Part shown: positions 1 to 8,911 of the stretch, one piece after another
Layout of the letters: each line of letters starts with the position of its first letter
How positions within the stretch are numbered: position 1 is the stretch's first letter
DNA from: an uncultured Collinsella sp.
Lineage (GTDB): Bacteria > Actinomycetota > Coriobacteriia > Coriobacteriales > Coriobacteriaceae
Assembly: GCA_902494195.1 (NCBI GenBank)
Contig: CABUSH010000011.1
Coordinates: 1-64,000, forward strand
DNA: 64,000 nt
Reading direction: 5' to 3'
Position numbers and translations under genes: made by a program
The notes under the pieces: model-generated
What the model was told of the DNA's origin: nothing
What the model saw: only the letters and a program-made list of their open reading frames with translations
Databases searched by the model: none

Positions 1-935
1 CGCGCATGCACAACTCGCTGACGCGATGCGTGCCTGCCGGCGAGCGCCTGCGTGTCGTCTTCATATTCTCTCACTTCGGAAGCGCGTTGCTTCTCCTTCG
101 CGGCCTGTTCCATAAGCTGGGCGCGAACGCGCGCCTTTCGCTCGCGCTCGCGCGCCTCGGCAAGCAGCTGCTCCCACAGAGCGGCGTCGTGCAGCTGCCA
201 GCCCTCAAAGCCCCAGCGCTCGCGTGCGGCGCCCGGGGCGCGGTCGGTCAGAATGTTCGCGGCCTCCAGCAGCAGGCCGCCGCCGGCGCACGAGGCATCG
301 ATCAGCGTGGGGAGGGCTTCGTTCTCGTAATCGTCGGCCGTCAGCTCGCGCTCGCATAGTGCGGTCCAGCCGACCTGCGCCAGCACCAGGGCGGCGTAGT
401 CGGGGCGCAACACGTGCGCACCCTCGCCGGCACGGGTCGCCGCGGGCGGCAGGCGCTTGAACAGTGGGTCGCCCGAAAGGTCCAGGCTGATGCTCGCGCG
501 GCGCTGGCGCAGCGAAAGCAACAGGTGAACGTCGGGATCGGCAGCGTCGACATCGGCGCGACGGCCCGTGGTCTCGGCCAGACGGTCGCACAGCGCGTCC
601 TTGGCGCGCAGGGCCGAGAAGCGCGTGTTGCGCAGCTGCTCGGTCACGCCGCGGGCGGTGATGGCGATGGTGGCGCCGGGGCGGATGACGGTCTCCCAGG
701 CGATGTCGTAAACGCTGTCGTACAGTTCATCGGCATCCTGCGCCTCAAAGCGCCCGAGTACCACGAACACACGGCTCGCCAGGCGCGACCACAGGCACGC
801 TCGATAGCCCTGCTCAAGCTCGCCCTCAAATGTAGCGCGGCCCTTCAGCCGGCGAACATGCGAAAGCCCGAGGCGTTTAAGCTCATCGGCGAGTGCGGAC
901 TCAAAGCCTTCGGGGCAGCTTGCGTAAAATTCCAT
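1..935 (-). CDS. rlmL: RlmL-type 23S rRNA guanine methyltransferase, N-terminal part (cut by window edge)
   Basis: The minus-strand frame opens at an ATG ending at 935 (MEFYASCPEGFESAL) and runs off the left edge, giving about 311 residues. The start resembles the RlmL/YcbY N-terminal domain. It is followed by a THUMP-like stretch (RNTRFSALRAKDALCDRL, then a DLSGDPLFKR segment) and the beginning of the N2-guanine methyltransferase domain (LIDASCAGGGLLLEAANI). In the family this last motif is usually DPxCGSGT, so the SAM-binding loop is somewhat divergent. The family methylates guanine in 23S rRNA, and bifunctional members also carry RlmK. The C-terminal half is outside the window, so catalytic completeness cannot be judged. 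Confidence 0.8.
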   Translation of the reverse strand, partial: MEFYASCPEGFESALADELKRLGLSHVRRLKGRATFEGELEQGYRACLWSRLASRVFVVLGRFEAQDADELYDSVYDIAWETVIRPGATIAITARGVTEQLRNTRFSALRAKDALCDRLAETTGRRADVDAADPDVHLLLSLRQRRASISLDLSGDPLFKRLPPAATRAGEGAHVLRPDYAALVLAQVGWTALCERELTADDYENEALPTLIDASCAGGGLLLEAANILTDRAPGAARERWGFEGWQLHDAALWEQLLAEARERERKARVRAQLMEQAAKEKQRASEVREYEDDTQALAGRHASRQRVVHA

Positions 936-1010
936 GGGTGACCTCTCTGGTTGCGTCGCTCCATTATATGATGGATGCTTCGTTTGCCCTTATCCTCGAA
1001 AGGAACCCAT

Positions 1011-1838
1011 ATGATTGATGCGTGTCCCGAACCCGCTGTGCTCTTTTTTGACGTGGACGGCACGCTGACGTCGTTCGATCCCGACAACATGACCGACAAG
1101 GACTTTTCGGCGGTTCGCCCCTCGCAGGCGGTCGTCGAGGCGTTTCATCGTCTGCGCGACGCGGGACACAAGGCGTTTATCTGCACGGGTCGCCCCCTGT
1201 GGCTCATCGCCGATAGCTTGCGTGCGCTCGACCCCGCGGGCGTCGTTGCCATGGCGGGCGCCACGCTCGAGGTCGAGGGCCGCGTGGTGTATGAGGACTG
1301 CTTTGACGAAGACATTGTTGAGGAGCTTGCACGCCGTATGGCCGCGGCAGGGATTGAAGCCTTTTTCGAGACCAACGTGGCTACTTTTGCCCTGGAACCC
1401 GCGGGTGTTGAGCAGTCGTCTCTGATCGGCACTTCTGTGGTGCACAGCACCGAGGAAATGCGCGTCGACGGCCGTCTGCGCGTGGGCAAGGTAGGCATCG
1501 TCGCGAGCGACCTGGCTCGCGTAGCCAACGATGATGGCTTTATCGATCGCGAGTTTGAGCTGTGCAACACCGGTGGCCAGAATCGCGAGCTGAGTCCCAA
1601 GGGCATCGACAAGGGCGTGGGCGTGGCGCGAGCGCTGGCGTATCTGGGCCGTGAGGGAAATGCGCGCACCTTTGGCTTTGGCGATTCGGGTAACGACCTG
1701 GGCATGCTCGCTGCGGTCGAGACGGCTGTCGCCATGGGCAACGCCATGCCCGAGGTCAAGGCGCTCGCCGACTACGTGACTGATGATGTCGCACACGACG
1801 GCACCGTCACAGCGATGCAGCATTTCGGCCTCATCTAA
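1011..1838 (+). CDS. HAD-superfamily (Cof-type) phosphatase
   Basis: 275 residues. The start at 1011 is chosen because AAAGGA lies 6 bases upstream; an in-frame ATG at 975 lacks a good site. All four HAD motifs are visible: DVDGT at 14-18 (nucleophile Asp14), CTGR at 58-61, lysines 197 and 201 in SPKGIDKG, and GDSGND at 224-229. The long cap between motifs II and III and the GDSGND form fit the Cof/HAD-IIB group of sugar-phosphate or nucleotide phosphatases. The substrate cannot be read from sequence. It is divergent from the rRNA methyltransferase gene and probably transcribed alone. Confidence 0.88.
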   Translation: MIDACPEPAVLFFDVDGTLTSFDPDNMTDKDFSAVRPSQAVVEAFHRLRDAGHKAFICTGRPLWLIADSLRALDPAGVVAMAGATLEVEGRVVYEDCFDEDIVEELARRMAAAGIEAFFETNVATFALEPAGVEQSSLIGTSVVHSTEEMRVDGRLRVGKVGIVASDLARVANDDGFIDREFELCNTGGQNRELSPKGIDKGVGVARALAYLGREGNARTFGFGDSGNDLGMLAAVETAVAMGNAMPEVKALADYVTDDVAHDGTVTAMQHFGLI

Positions 1839-1967
1839 TGAATCCCGCGTTCTGACGTTTGCTTAAACTGCGACTCTTTGCTTTTGCATGCTCAATCGAT
1901 TTATCAATCCAAACACTGAGGTGTTTATACCGTTCGCCGAGAAGATAAAAAACCGCAGTTAACGCCT

Positions 1968-2003
1968 TGATAAACGTAGGTAAAGTGTTTATCAGTTTAT
2001 CGG
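1968..2003 (+). promoter_or_regulatory. candidate operator/promoter of the transaldolase-like gene
   Basis: An inverted repeat TGATAAAC ... GTTTATCA (8 bp, perfect) sits about 30-60 bases upstream of the start at 2032, followed by a further TTTATC. Just upstream, AAACACTGAGGTGTTT (about 1912-1927) is another short palindrome. The core TTTATCAGTT recurs at 2795-2804 downstream of the gene. Sequence is seen; regulation is inferred. Confidence 0.4.
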
Positions 2004-2031
2004 CCGTATGCTAACGAAAGGAATCAGGCAG

Positions 2032-2736
2032 ATGGCAATCAAGGTGTTCGCTGACGGTGCAAACCTCGAGGGCATGCTCGACATGTACGAGAACGGCAAC
2101 GTTCAGGGTTTCACGACCAACCCGTCCCTTATGAAGAAGGGCGGCGTGACGGATTACCGCGCGTTTGCCAAGGAGGTCCTGACCCATATCACCGATGTGT
2201 CCGTCTCGTTTGAGGTCTTTGCCGACGACGTCGAGACCATGGAGGTCGAGGCGCGCGAGATCGCTACCTGGGCCGAGAACGTCTACGTCAAGATTCCGTG
2301 CGTGACCACCAAGGGCGAGTCCACCGCCGAGCTGGTCCGCAAGCTTTCCGCTGACGGCGTCAAGGTCAACGTCACTACCATCTTTACGCCTAAGCAGGTC
2401 GATGAGATGGTCGAGGCCGTTGACACCGAGACGCCGTCCATTATCTCGCTCTTTGCCGGCCGTATTGCCGATACCGGCGTCGATCCCATTCCGTTTATGA
2501 CGGAGTCGGTCAAGAAGGCCGCCGCCAAGCCCAACTGTGAGGTCCTGTGGGCGTCCACGCGCGAGCTCATTAACATTTACCAGGCAGAAGCCTGCGGTTG
2601 CCAGATCATCACGGTGCCCAACAGCATCCTGGCCAAGCGCAAGAACATCGGTCGCGACCCGTACGAGGTCTCGCTCGACACCGTGCGCGGCTTTGCCAAG
2701 GATATCGCCTCGCTCGGCTTTCATATTCTGCCGTAA
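2032..2736 (+). CDS. transaldolase / fructose-6-phosphate aldolase-like protein
   Basis: 234 residues, the usual length of the short (FSA/MipB) transaldolase family. The start at 2032 follows GAAAGGA. Family signatures are TTNPSLMKK (28-36), the Schiff-base lysine Lys87 in VYVKIP, and the later NVTTIFTPKQ and SLFAGRIADTG segments that line the barrel. The family moves or cleaves three-carbon units on sugar phosphates. Several coriobacterial members lie in pentose or sugar-alcohol pathways, but no pathway partner is adjacent here. The gene stands alone and ends directly against a long inverted repeat. Confidence 0.85.
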   Translation: MAIKVFADGANLEGMLDMYENGNVQGFTTNPSLMKKGGVTDYRAFAKEVLTHITDVSVSFEVFADDVETMEVEAREIATWAENVYVKIPCVTTKGESTAELVRKLSADGVKVNVTTIFTPKQVDEMVEAVDTETPSIISLFAGRIADTGVDPIPFMTESVKKAAAKPNCEVLWASTRELINIYQAEACGCQIITVPNSILAKRKNIGRDPYEVSLDTVRGFAKDIASLGFHILP

Positions 2737-2953
2737 GCAAGGGTACCCCCTGTAGCGACGTGCAAAATCGCGAGTATTCAGCAAGGTAAAGGTCTTTATC
2801 AGTTAACCGAAGCATGGAACGGCCCCCGTTCTGGCTCTAATGTCGCTAAAACGGGGGCTGTTTTTTGAGGTTATTGTCTCTGAGGGGCATCCGGAACGGT
2901 GGAATTTGCAGAATACTCGCGATTTTGCACATCGCTACAGGGGGTACCTTTGC
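2737..2953. repeat. 217-bp inverted-repeat element, MITE-like
   Basis: Left arm 2737-2779 starts on the base after the transaldolase stop. Right arm 2911-2953 is its reverse complement with two mismatches over 43 bases (core GCGAGTATTC / GAATACTCGC). The interior holds a Rho-independent terminator. No ORF fits inside. It may be a miniature transposable element or a structured 3' region. Confidence 0.75.
2822..2866 (+). terminator. Rho-independent terminator after the transaldolase-like gene
   Basis: The stem GCCCCCGTT / AACGGGGGC (2822-2830 with 2850-2858) is followed by a run of six T at about 2861-2866. It lies inside the 217-bp inverted repeat. Confidence 0.85.
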
Positions 2954-2962
2954 TTTGGCGGT

Positions 2963-5110
2963 TTACTTCCCCTGCACCATGGTGAGCGAGATCTTCTTGC
3001 GGTCGCGATCGACCTTCTCTACCCACACCTTGACCGTGTCACCGACGCGCACCACGTCGCTCGGGTGCTTGACAAAGCGGTTGGCCAGCTTGGAGATATG
3101 CACGAGGCCGTCCTGGTGCACGCCCACGTCGACGAACGCGCCAAAGTCGACGACGTTGCGCACCGTGCCCTTGAGTTCCATGCCGGGCTTTAGGTCGTCG
3201 ATGGAAAGCGCTGAGCGGCTAAAGACCACCTCGGGTGCGTCGTCTCGCGGGTCGCGACCGGGCTTCTTGAGCTCGTTGACGATGTCGATGAGCGTGAGGG
3301 TGCCGCAGTTCAGATCGCTAGCCAGCGTCGAGATGCTGCCCAGACGGCGCTCGATGTCGGGCACGCCGCCGCGGCTGAGCTCGCTGGCTTTAACGCCTGC
3401 GCGCTCCAGGACGGACGTGGCCACCTCGTAGCTCTCGGGGTGGACGCTCGTTGCGTCGAGTGGGTTCTTGCCGCCGCTGATGCGCAAAAAGCCCGCGGCG
3501 TTCAGATATGCCTTGGGTCCCAGCTTGGGGACCTTCTTAAGCTGACGGCGATCGGTAAAGGCGCCGTTTTCCTCGCGGTAGGTCACGATGTTTTTGGCCA
3601 CGCTCGGCGTAATGCCCGATACATATCCCAGCAGACTTGCGCTCGCGGTGTTTACGTCGACGCCTACGCGGTTGACGACGTCCTCCACCACGTGGCCCAG
3701 AGTGCGCGAGAGCTCGGCCTGGTCAAGGTCGTGCTGGTACTGGCCCACGCCGATAGACTGGGGCGGAATCTTGACGAGCTCTGCCAACGGGTCCTGCAGG
3801 CGACGGCCCAGGCTCATGGCGCCACGCACGGTGACGTCCAGGTCGGGATATTCCTGGCTGGCGAGCTCGGAGGCGGAGTACACCGACGCGCCGGCCTCGT
3901 TGACGATGGTGTATCGCAGCCCAGGCGCCTGCTCGGCGATGAACTCCGAGACGACTTCCTCGGTCTCGCGGCTGGCGGTGCCGTTGCCGATGACGATGGT
4001 GTTGACGCTGTCCTTTTTGACGAGGCGGGCGAGCTCGCGCTTGGTGCCGGCGACGTCGTGGCGCGGCTTGGTGGGGTAGACCACGCCGTGGTCGAGCAGC
4101 TTGCCGGTCTCGTCCATGACGGCGACCTTGCAGCCGGTGCGGTAGCCCGGATCGAGCGCGAGCACGCGGGCGCCGCGCACGGGGCGCGCCGAGAGCAGGC
4201 CCTCGAGATTCTTGGCAAAGACATTGATGGCCTCGGTCTGAGCGCGAACGGTGAGTTTGGCGCGGGCTTCGCGCTCCAGCGAGGGGGCCATGAGGCGCTT
4301 GTAACCGTCGGCGATGGCGGCATCGAAGATGGGCGCGAAGACGCCCTGACGGCGGGGCCAACGGCTGCCGAGGCGTGCCGTGGCGGCAGCACCGTCGACG
4401 TTCACGCGCACGCGGAGCTTGCCCTCGCGCTCACCGCGGTCGATAGCCAGCACGCGGTGGTTGGGTATACGGCGCAGCGGCTCATCATAGCTGTAGTACG
4501 GCTCGTAGGGGGTCTTCTCGGTGGGGTCGGTGGCCTCGACGACGATATCGGCGGTGTTTTGCGTAAAAGCGCGCAGGTCGGCGACGTTCTCGGGGTCCTC
4601 GGCCACCGTCTCGGCCACGATGTCCGCCGCGCCGGCGAGCGCCTTCTCGGGCGTGTCGAAGCCGGCTTCCTCGTTGACGTAGGCCGCGGCGGCGTCGAGT
4701 GCGCTGCCCTTGGCCGAGGCCTGCATGATGATCATGTTGGCAAGCGGCTCCAGGCCTGCCTCGCGGGCCTTCTGCGCGCGGGTCATGCGCTTTTTGCGGT
4801 AGGGCTTGTAGAGGTCCTCGACACGCTGGAGCTGCGTGGCCTCGCGAATCTGCTGCTCGAGCTCGGGCGTGAGCTTGCCCTGGGCGTCGATGAGCAGAAT
4901 GACGTCCTCTTTGCGCTGTTCAAGATTGCGCAGGTAGGACAGGCGCTCGTCGAGTGCGCGCAGGGCGACGTCGTCCATGCCGCCCGTTGCTTCCTTGCGG
5001 TAGCGCGAGATAAAGGGGATGGTGTTGCCCTCGTCGATGAGCTTGACGGCTGCCTCGATGTTGGCGGCCTTAAGGTTGAGCTCGTGGGCGAGCTGGGCGA
5101 TAAGATCCAT
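2963..5110 (-). CDS. tex: Tex-family transcription accessory / RNA-binding protein
   Basis: 715 residues from MDLIAQLAHEL; AAGGAG precedes the ATG at 5110. An upstream in-frame extension to 5290 is not needed. Domain order: N-terminal Tex domain with IPFISRYRKEATGGMD (31-46), YqgF/RNase-H-like fold from about 315 (VLALDPGYRTGCK), helix-hairpin-helix region (about 480-550, VNTASASLLGYVSGI), and a C-terminal S1 domain (about 645-713, GTVRNVVDFGAFVDVGVHQ). Tex binds nucleic acid and affects transcription and stress or toxin expression in several bacteria. Length and domain order are complete, so it should be functional. Confidence 0.93.
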   Translation of the reverse strand: MDLIAQLAHELNLKAANIEAAVKLIDEGNTIPFISRYRKEATGGMDDVALRALDERLSYLRNLEQRKEDVILLIDAQGKLTPELEQQIREATQLQRVEDLYKPYRKKRMTRAQKAREAGLEPLANMIIMQASAKGSALDAAAAYVNEEAGFDTPEKALAGAADIVAETVAEDPENVADLRAFTQNTADIVVEATDPTEKTPYEPYYSYDEPLRRIPNHRVLAIDRGEREGKLRVRVNVDGAAATARLGSRWPRRQGVFAPIFDAAIADGYKRLMAPSLEREARAKLTVRAQTEAINVFAKNLEGLLSARPVRGARVLALDPGYRTGCKVAVMDETGKLLDHGVVYPTKPRHDVAGTKRELARLVKKDSVNTIVIGNGTASRETEEVVSEFIAEQAPGLRYTIVNEAGASVYSASELASQEYPDLDVTVRGAMSLGRRLQDPLAELVKIPPQSIGVGQYQHDLDQAELSRTLGHVVEDVVNRVGVDVNTASASLLGYVSGITPSVAKNIVTYREENGAFTDRRQLKKVPKLGPKAYLNAAGFLRISGGKNPLDATSVHPESYEVATSVLERAGVKASELSRGGVPDIERRLGSISTLASDLNCGTLTLIDIVNELKKPGRDPRDDAPEVVFSRSALSIDDLKPGMELKGTVRNVVDFGAFVDVGVHQDGLVHISKLANRFVKHPSDVVRVGDTVKVWVEKVDRDRKKISLTMVQGK

Positions 5111-5187
5111 GGGACTCCTTGCGTTTAAGGTGCGTTTGCAGCACAGGGCTACCAAGGATACCACCCGCCACTCCACCCAAGTAGTCA

Positions 5188-5232
5188 TTTTGGGACGGGG
5201 CTCTTTTAGCCACTTTTGCCGCCCCGTCCCAG
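5188..5232. repeat. GGGACGGGGCTYTTTTAGC palindrome, copy 1
   Basis: TGGGACGGGGC ... GCCCCGTCCCA arms enclose TCTTTTAGCCACTTTT upstream of tex. Related sequence occurs at 9791-9812 (half) and 55298-55409 (long perfect hairpin), so this is a dispersed family. Confidence 0.7.
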
Positions 5233-5362
5233 AAAAATCGCCGGCAAGGTACCAAAAAGCCCCGCGGGCAGGAGGCTGCTCGCGGGGCAAAGAAGAGGGG
5301 CTTGTTGGTGGCGGACCGAAGGGTTCGGCATGGGGGTTTCTGCCGCGGTCGCTCTTAAGGCA

Positions 5363-6403
5363 TTACAGCTCGACGAGCTGGCCGGTCTCGGCGGCCTCCT
5401 TGATAGCGTTAAGCAGCGTGAGCGTCTTGACGTTATCGGCGGGGGTCACGACGGGCTCGACCTCGCGGCGGACGACCTTCACAAAGTGCTTGAGCTGCAT
5501 CTTGTGCGGCAGCGCCGGGTCCACGGCCGGGATCTCCATCTGCAGCGGCTTGTGCCAGTTAGAGGCGCCGTCGTAGGAGAACTGGTGCAGGCGGGGCAGC
5601 GACAGGGCGCCCTTAGTGCCGCCGATAAAGTAGGCGTCGGCGTCGAAGGGGCGGTACTGCGGATCCTCGCGAGCGGTTGCCTCCCAGTTCCAGGGGCTAG
5701 CGGTGGCGTCGGAGATGGTCATGCTTGCGAGCGCGCCATCGGCAAAACGGACGTTGACCACGGCGGAGTCCTCGGTCTCAAAACCGCGGGCGTCGCTGGA
5801 CTGCATACCCTGGACGGCAACGGGCTCGCCCAGCAGGTAGCGGAGCAGGTCGACGTCGTGAACCAGGTTGACCAGGATCGGGCCGGCACCCTTCTTACGG
5901 CGCCACTCGACGTCGAAGTACTCGTCATTCTTATAGATCATGTAGTGGAAGCTCGACACGGTGAGCTTGCCCAGCTCGCCGGACTCGATGATCTCCTTGG
6001 CCTTGTTGACGAAGGGGTTGTGGCGACGGTGCTGACCTACGAGCACGGGCACGCCGGCGGTCTCGGCCTCGGCGGCGAAGGCCTGGGCATCCTCGAGATC
6101 GTTGGAGATCGGCTTTTCGACCAGCGGCACGATGTTGCGCTTCACGGCCTCGCGGGCAACGCCCAGGTGCAGGTCGTTGGGGGTGGCGATAATGACGGCC
6201 TCGGGCTTGACCTCGTCCATCATCTGAGCGGGATCGGTGTAAAACGGCACGCCGGCGGCCTCGGCCGTGGCGCGGGCGCCCTCAAAGGCGTCGGCGATGG
6301 CGACGAGCTCGGCCTCGGGCTCCTCGGTGACAAAGCGGATGTGGTTGCGGCCCATGGCGCCGGCGCCGATAACGGCAATGCGGACGGGGTTGAGCTCAGA
6401 CAT
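5363..6403 (-). CDS. Gfo/Idh/MocA-family NAD(P)-dependent oxidoreductase
   Basis: 346 residues, typical length. A Rossmann motif GAGAMG lies at 13-18. The EKP motif (PLVEKPIS, about residue 100) carries the lysine that works with nicotinamide, and GQHRRHNPF follows. The family oxidises hydroxyls of sugars, inositols or their derivatives. It is the last gene of a minus-strand set with an MFS carrier (70 bp away) and an SDR dehydrogenase. Two dehydrogenases and a carrier controlled by a divergent LysR protein suggest uptake and oxidation of one polyhydroxy or acid substrate. The substrate is not readable. Confidence 0.88.
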   Translation of the reverse strand: MSELNPVRIAVIGAGAMGRNHIRFVTEEPEAELVAIADAFEGARATAEAAGVPFYTDPAQMMDEVKPEAVIIATPNDLHLGVAREAVKRNIVPLVEKPISNDLEDAQAFAAEAETAGVPVLVGQHRRHNPFVNKAKEIIESGELGKLTVSSFHYMIYKNDEYFDVEWRRKKGAGPILVNLVHDVDLLRYLLGEPVAVQGMQSSDARGFETEDSAVVNVRFADGALASMTISDATASPWNWEATAREDPQYRPFDADAYFIGGTKGALSLPRLHQFSYDGASNWHKPLQMEIPAVDPALPHKMQLKHFVKVVRREVEPVVTPADNVKTLTLLNAIKEAAETGQLVEL

Positions 6404-6433
6404 TTCGACTCCTTAATACTGGTGACCGGTGGA

Positions 6434-6464
6434 ATGCGACAAAGGGGCCGTCCCTTTGTCGCAT
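6434..6464. repeat. TGYGACAAAGGG palindrome, copy A
   Basis: Perfect 13-bp arms ATGCGACAAAGGG / CCCTTTGTCGCAT around a 5-base loop, between the oxidoreductase and MFS genes. It belongs to a family seen at about ten places in this window. Confidence 0.85.
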
Positions 6465-6472
6465 CGGTAAAA

Positions 6473-7729
6473 CTAGGCAGACTTCTTCTTGCTGTCGGAG
6501 ACCATCATGTAGACGGTGAGCACGACGGCGATGGCGGCGATCACAATGGCGCCGTAGAAGGACTGCTGGTAGGCGGCGCTGCCGGCCTCGGCGTGATACA
6601 GCACGGCGGTGATGGGCTGGCTGATCCAGGTGGAAGCGGCATAGCCCAAAAACATGATGCCGTAGTTGACACCGATGTTGCTGGTGCCAAAGGCGCCACC
6701 GGTGAGCGGCGGGTAGATGACGAGCAGGGCGCCAAAGCTAAAGCCGAGCAGGGCGAGCGCAACAAAGAACATGGCCTGCGTAAAGCTCATCGACATGATG
6801 ACGAGTGCGACGATGGTGACGACAAGGCTGATGAGCAGCGACTTATAGGCGCCGAGCTTGTCGATGATCTGGCCAAAGGACAGACGGCCAACCAGGTTGG
6901 CGCAGGTGTTGACGGAGACCACCACACCGCCGAGGGCGACGGCCGCGGCGCTCGTGGGGTCGGCGAAGAGCTGAACGGCGGCGATGGAGGCAACCTTGCC
7001 CACGAGCAGGGTGCCCGCGGTGGCGGCAAAGGCGAAGGTGACGATGAGGACCCAGAAGCGCGGGGTCTTGACCATCTCGCCCGGGGTGAGGTCGCCGAAG
7101 GTGCCGGCATGTGCGCCACCCTTGGGGGCCTCGAAGCCCTCGGGCAGCCAGCCGGCCTTGGGGGCCTTCAGGAACAGGGCGGAGGCGGCGATCGTCACAA
7201 AGAAGATGACGCCGAGTGCCTTGAGGGCGCCAAAGATGCCCAGGCTCGGGATGAGCAGCGAGGCGAGCACCGGGGACAGCACGGCGGGACCGGCGGTCGA
7301 AGCGGCCAGGGTGATGCCGGAGGCGAGACCCTTCTTGTCGATGAACCACTTTTGGCCGGTGGTGAGCGCCGGGTTGTAGCCCAGGCCGTTGCCGATGGCG
7401 GCGACAAGCGAGAACCACAGGTAGAACTGCCACGGCTCGGTGACGGTGCCGGACATGAACCAGCCCAGGCCGTAGCACACGGCGGCGGCGATCACGACGT
7501 TGCGCGGGCCGATCTTGTCGGAGATGCGGCCGGCGAAGATGCCCGTCACGGCCATGATGGTCTGAAAGACCGGGAAAGCCCAGGTAAGAGCGCTCGACCA
7601 CTCGGGGTAGACGGCGAGCAGGTTCTTGCTCACGACTGAATACAGCGCGATGGAGCTGATGAAGAACATGGTGACGCACGCGGCGGAAAGCACGACGGCG
7701 CGACCCTTGTTGGAGTTGGTGGAAGCCAT
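6473..7729 (-). CDS. MFS transporter, OFA (oxalate/formate antiporter)-like
   Basis: 418 residues with about twelve hydrophobic segments, a short N-terminus (MASTNSNKGRAVVLSAACV) and a C-terminal SDSKKKSA tail. The first half contains WALTWAFPVFQTIMAVTGIFAG-like segments and GRISDKIGPRN, the MFS loop 2-3 signature. The pattern, including LGYNPALTTGQKWF, matches OFA-family carriers of small organic acids. It is co-oriented with the flanking dehydrogenases, so it probably imports their substrate. Assignment to a particular acid is not possible. Confidence 0.83.
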   Translation of the reverse strand: MASTNSNKGRAVVLSAACVTMFFISSIALYSVVSKNLLAVYPEWSSALTWAFPVFQTIMAVTGIFAGRISDKIGPRNVVIAAAVCYGLGWFMSGTVTEPWQFYLWFSLVAAIGNGLGYNPALTTGQKWFIDKKGLASGITLAASTAGPAVLSPVLASLLIPSLGIFGALKALGVIFFVTIAASALFLKAPKAGWLPEGFEAPKGGAHAGTFGDLTPGEMVKTPRFWVLIVTFAFAATAGTLLVGKVASIAAVQLFADPTSAAAVALGGVVVSVNTCANLVGRLSFGQIIDKLGAYKSLLISLVVTIVALVIMSMSFTQAMFFVALALLGFSFGALLVIYPPLTGGAFGTSNIGVNYGIMFLGYAASTWISQPITAVLYHAEAGSAAYQQSFYGAIVIAAIAVVLTVYMMVSDSKKKSA

Positions 7730-7796
7730 TGGACTCTTTCTAATCGATACGGGGGGAGGAGCGGGCGTGTCCGCGGGACCTCCCTGTCAGGTTGGT

Positions 7797-8678
7797 TTAC
7801 TGGTCAGTCGGCTTGGCGACGCCGGACTCATCGGACCAGAGCTCGACACCCTTGTTCTTAAGGTAGTTGTCGGCATAGGCGCGACGGCCGCCGGGCTTGG
7901 CGGTGAGGTCGCCCATCATGTTGGAGAAGCCGCCATCGACCTTGATGGCGTCGCCGGTGGTAAAGTCCGAGCGCGTGGACGCCAGGAACATGACGGCGTT
8001 GGCGATATCGTTGACCTCGCCGATGCGGCGCGTGGCAATGAGGCGGCTGCGGCTCTTTTCGACTTCGGGGTCGGCGTAGAAGTTGGCTGACATCGGGGTC
8101 TTAACGAAGCAAGGCTCGACGCAGTTGGAGCGGACGCCGTAGGGGCCCCACTCGGCGGCGAGCATCTTGGACATCATGTTGACGCCGGCCTTGGTGGAGC
8201 TGTACACGCCCGAGAACGTCTCGGGGGAGTGGCTGGCGACGGTCGAGATGTGCACCAGGCGGCCCTGGCCGGCCTTGATCATCTCGCGACCAAAGCGCTG
8301 CGAGGTGATGAAGTAGCCGGTGAGATTGACGTTGATGACCTCATTCCAGTCGGAGAGCGGCAGGTCCTCCATGGCGGCGAAGCGCAGGATACCGGCGGTG
8401 TTGACGAGGACGTCGACGCGGCCGAAGTTGGCGATGGTGGCGTCGACAGCAGCCTGAACCTCGGCCTCGTCGGTGGCGTTCATCTTGAAACCCTCGGCGT
8501 GGATGCCAAACTCGGCAGCTAGGTCGGCGGCAGCGGCCTTGACCTTCTCCTCGTCCAGGTCGAGCATGACGACGTTGGCGCCATTGCGGGCGAACTCGCG
8601 GCAGATCTCGGCGCCCATACCGCCGAGCGCGCCAGTCACGGCGCAGACATCGCCCTCGAGCTTAAGCCAATTGCTCAT
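7797..8678 (-). CDS. short-chain dehydrogenase/reductase (SDR)
   Basis: 293 residues. Cofactor motif TGALGGMG is at 15-22, NTAG at 93-96, Asn118, and the catalytic YSSTK at 159-163 with serines just upstream. DLDEE after the second strand favours NAD over NADP. Classical SDRs are about 250 residues; this one has a C-terminal tail of about 35 residues (GGRRAYADNYLKNKG onward), seen in some polyol and quinate-type SDRs. It is the first gene of the minus-strand cluster and divergent from the LysR gene. Confidence 0.88.
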   Translation of the reverse strand: MSNWLKLEGDVCAVTGALGGMGAEICREFARNGANVVMLDLDEEKVKAAAADLAAEFGIHAEGFKMNATDEAEVQAAVDATIANFGRVDVLVNTAGILRFAAMEDLPLSDWNEVINVNLTGYFITSQRFGREMIKAGQGRLVHISTVASHSPETFSGVYSSTKAGVNMMSKMLAAEWGPYGVRSNCVEPCFVKTPMSANFYADPEVEKSRSRLIATRRIGEVNDIANAVMFLASTRSDFTTGDAIKVDGGFSNMMGDLTAKPGGRRAYADNYLKNKGVELWSDESGVAKPTDQ

Positions 8679-8911
8679 AGGAACTTCCCTTCTTGTGCCT
8701 CCCGGTGGGTCGCTCCCATTAACCGACCCACGTGGTTTTCGCTGGTTATCGTATGCTTTGCATTTGCGCAGGTGAATTGCATATTTGTTAGAATAGCGTT
8801 AACCGTAGGTTTATACTATGCGATGCAGTTTATTCTCAATTGAGCTCGTGACCTGCGAAAACAACCCCCTGTGGCACCATGCGGTCACGGGCGCGAAAAC
8901 GGGAGATTGAC
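8679..8911. promoter_or_regulatory. divergent SDR-LysR intergenic promoter region
   Basis: A 233-bp AT-richer spacer between the SDR start and the LysR start, containing a TTTATACTATG segment near 8810 and repeated GCAT/TGCATATT words that could form LysR T-N11-A sites. No single operator can be named with confidence. Confidence 0.4.

Noticed and set aside
3440..5128. A 562-codon plus-strand frame opposite tex
   Set aside because: It shadows the conserved Tex gene. The translation is Gly/Val/Asp-rich, has no motif and has no ribosome-binding site at a sensible start.
5216..7639. An 807-codon plus-strand frame opposite the oxidoreductase and MFS genes
   Set aside because: It spans two well-supported genes and their spacer on the other strand, and reads as low-complexity Gly/Asp/His.
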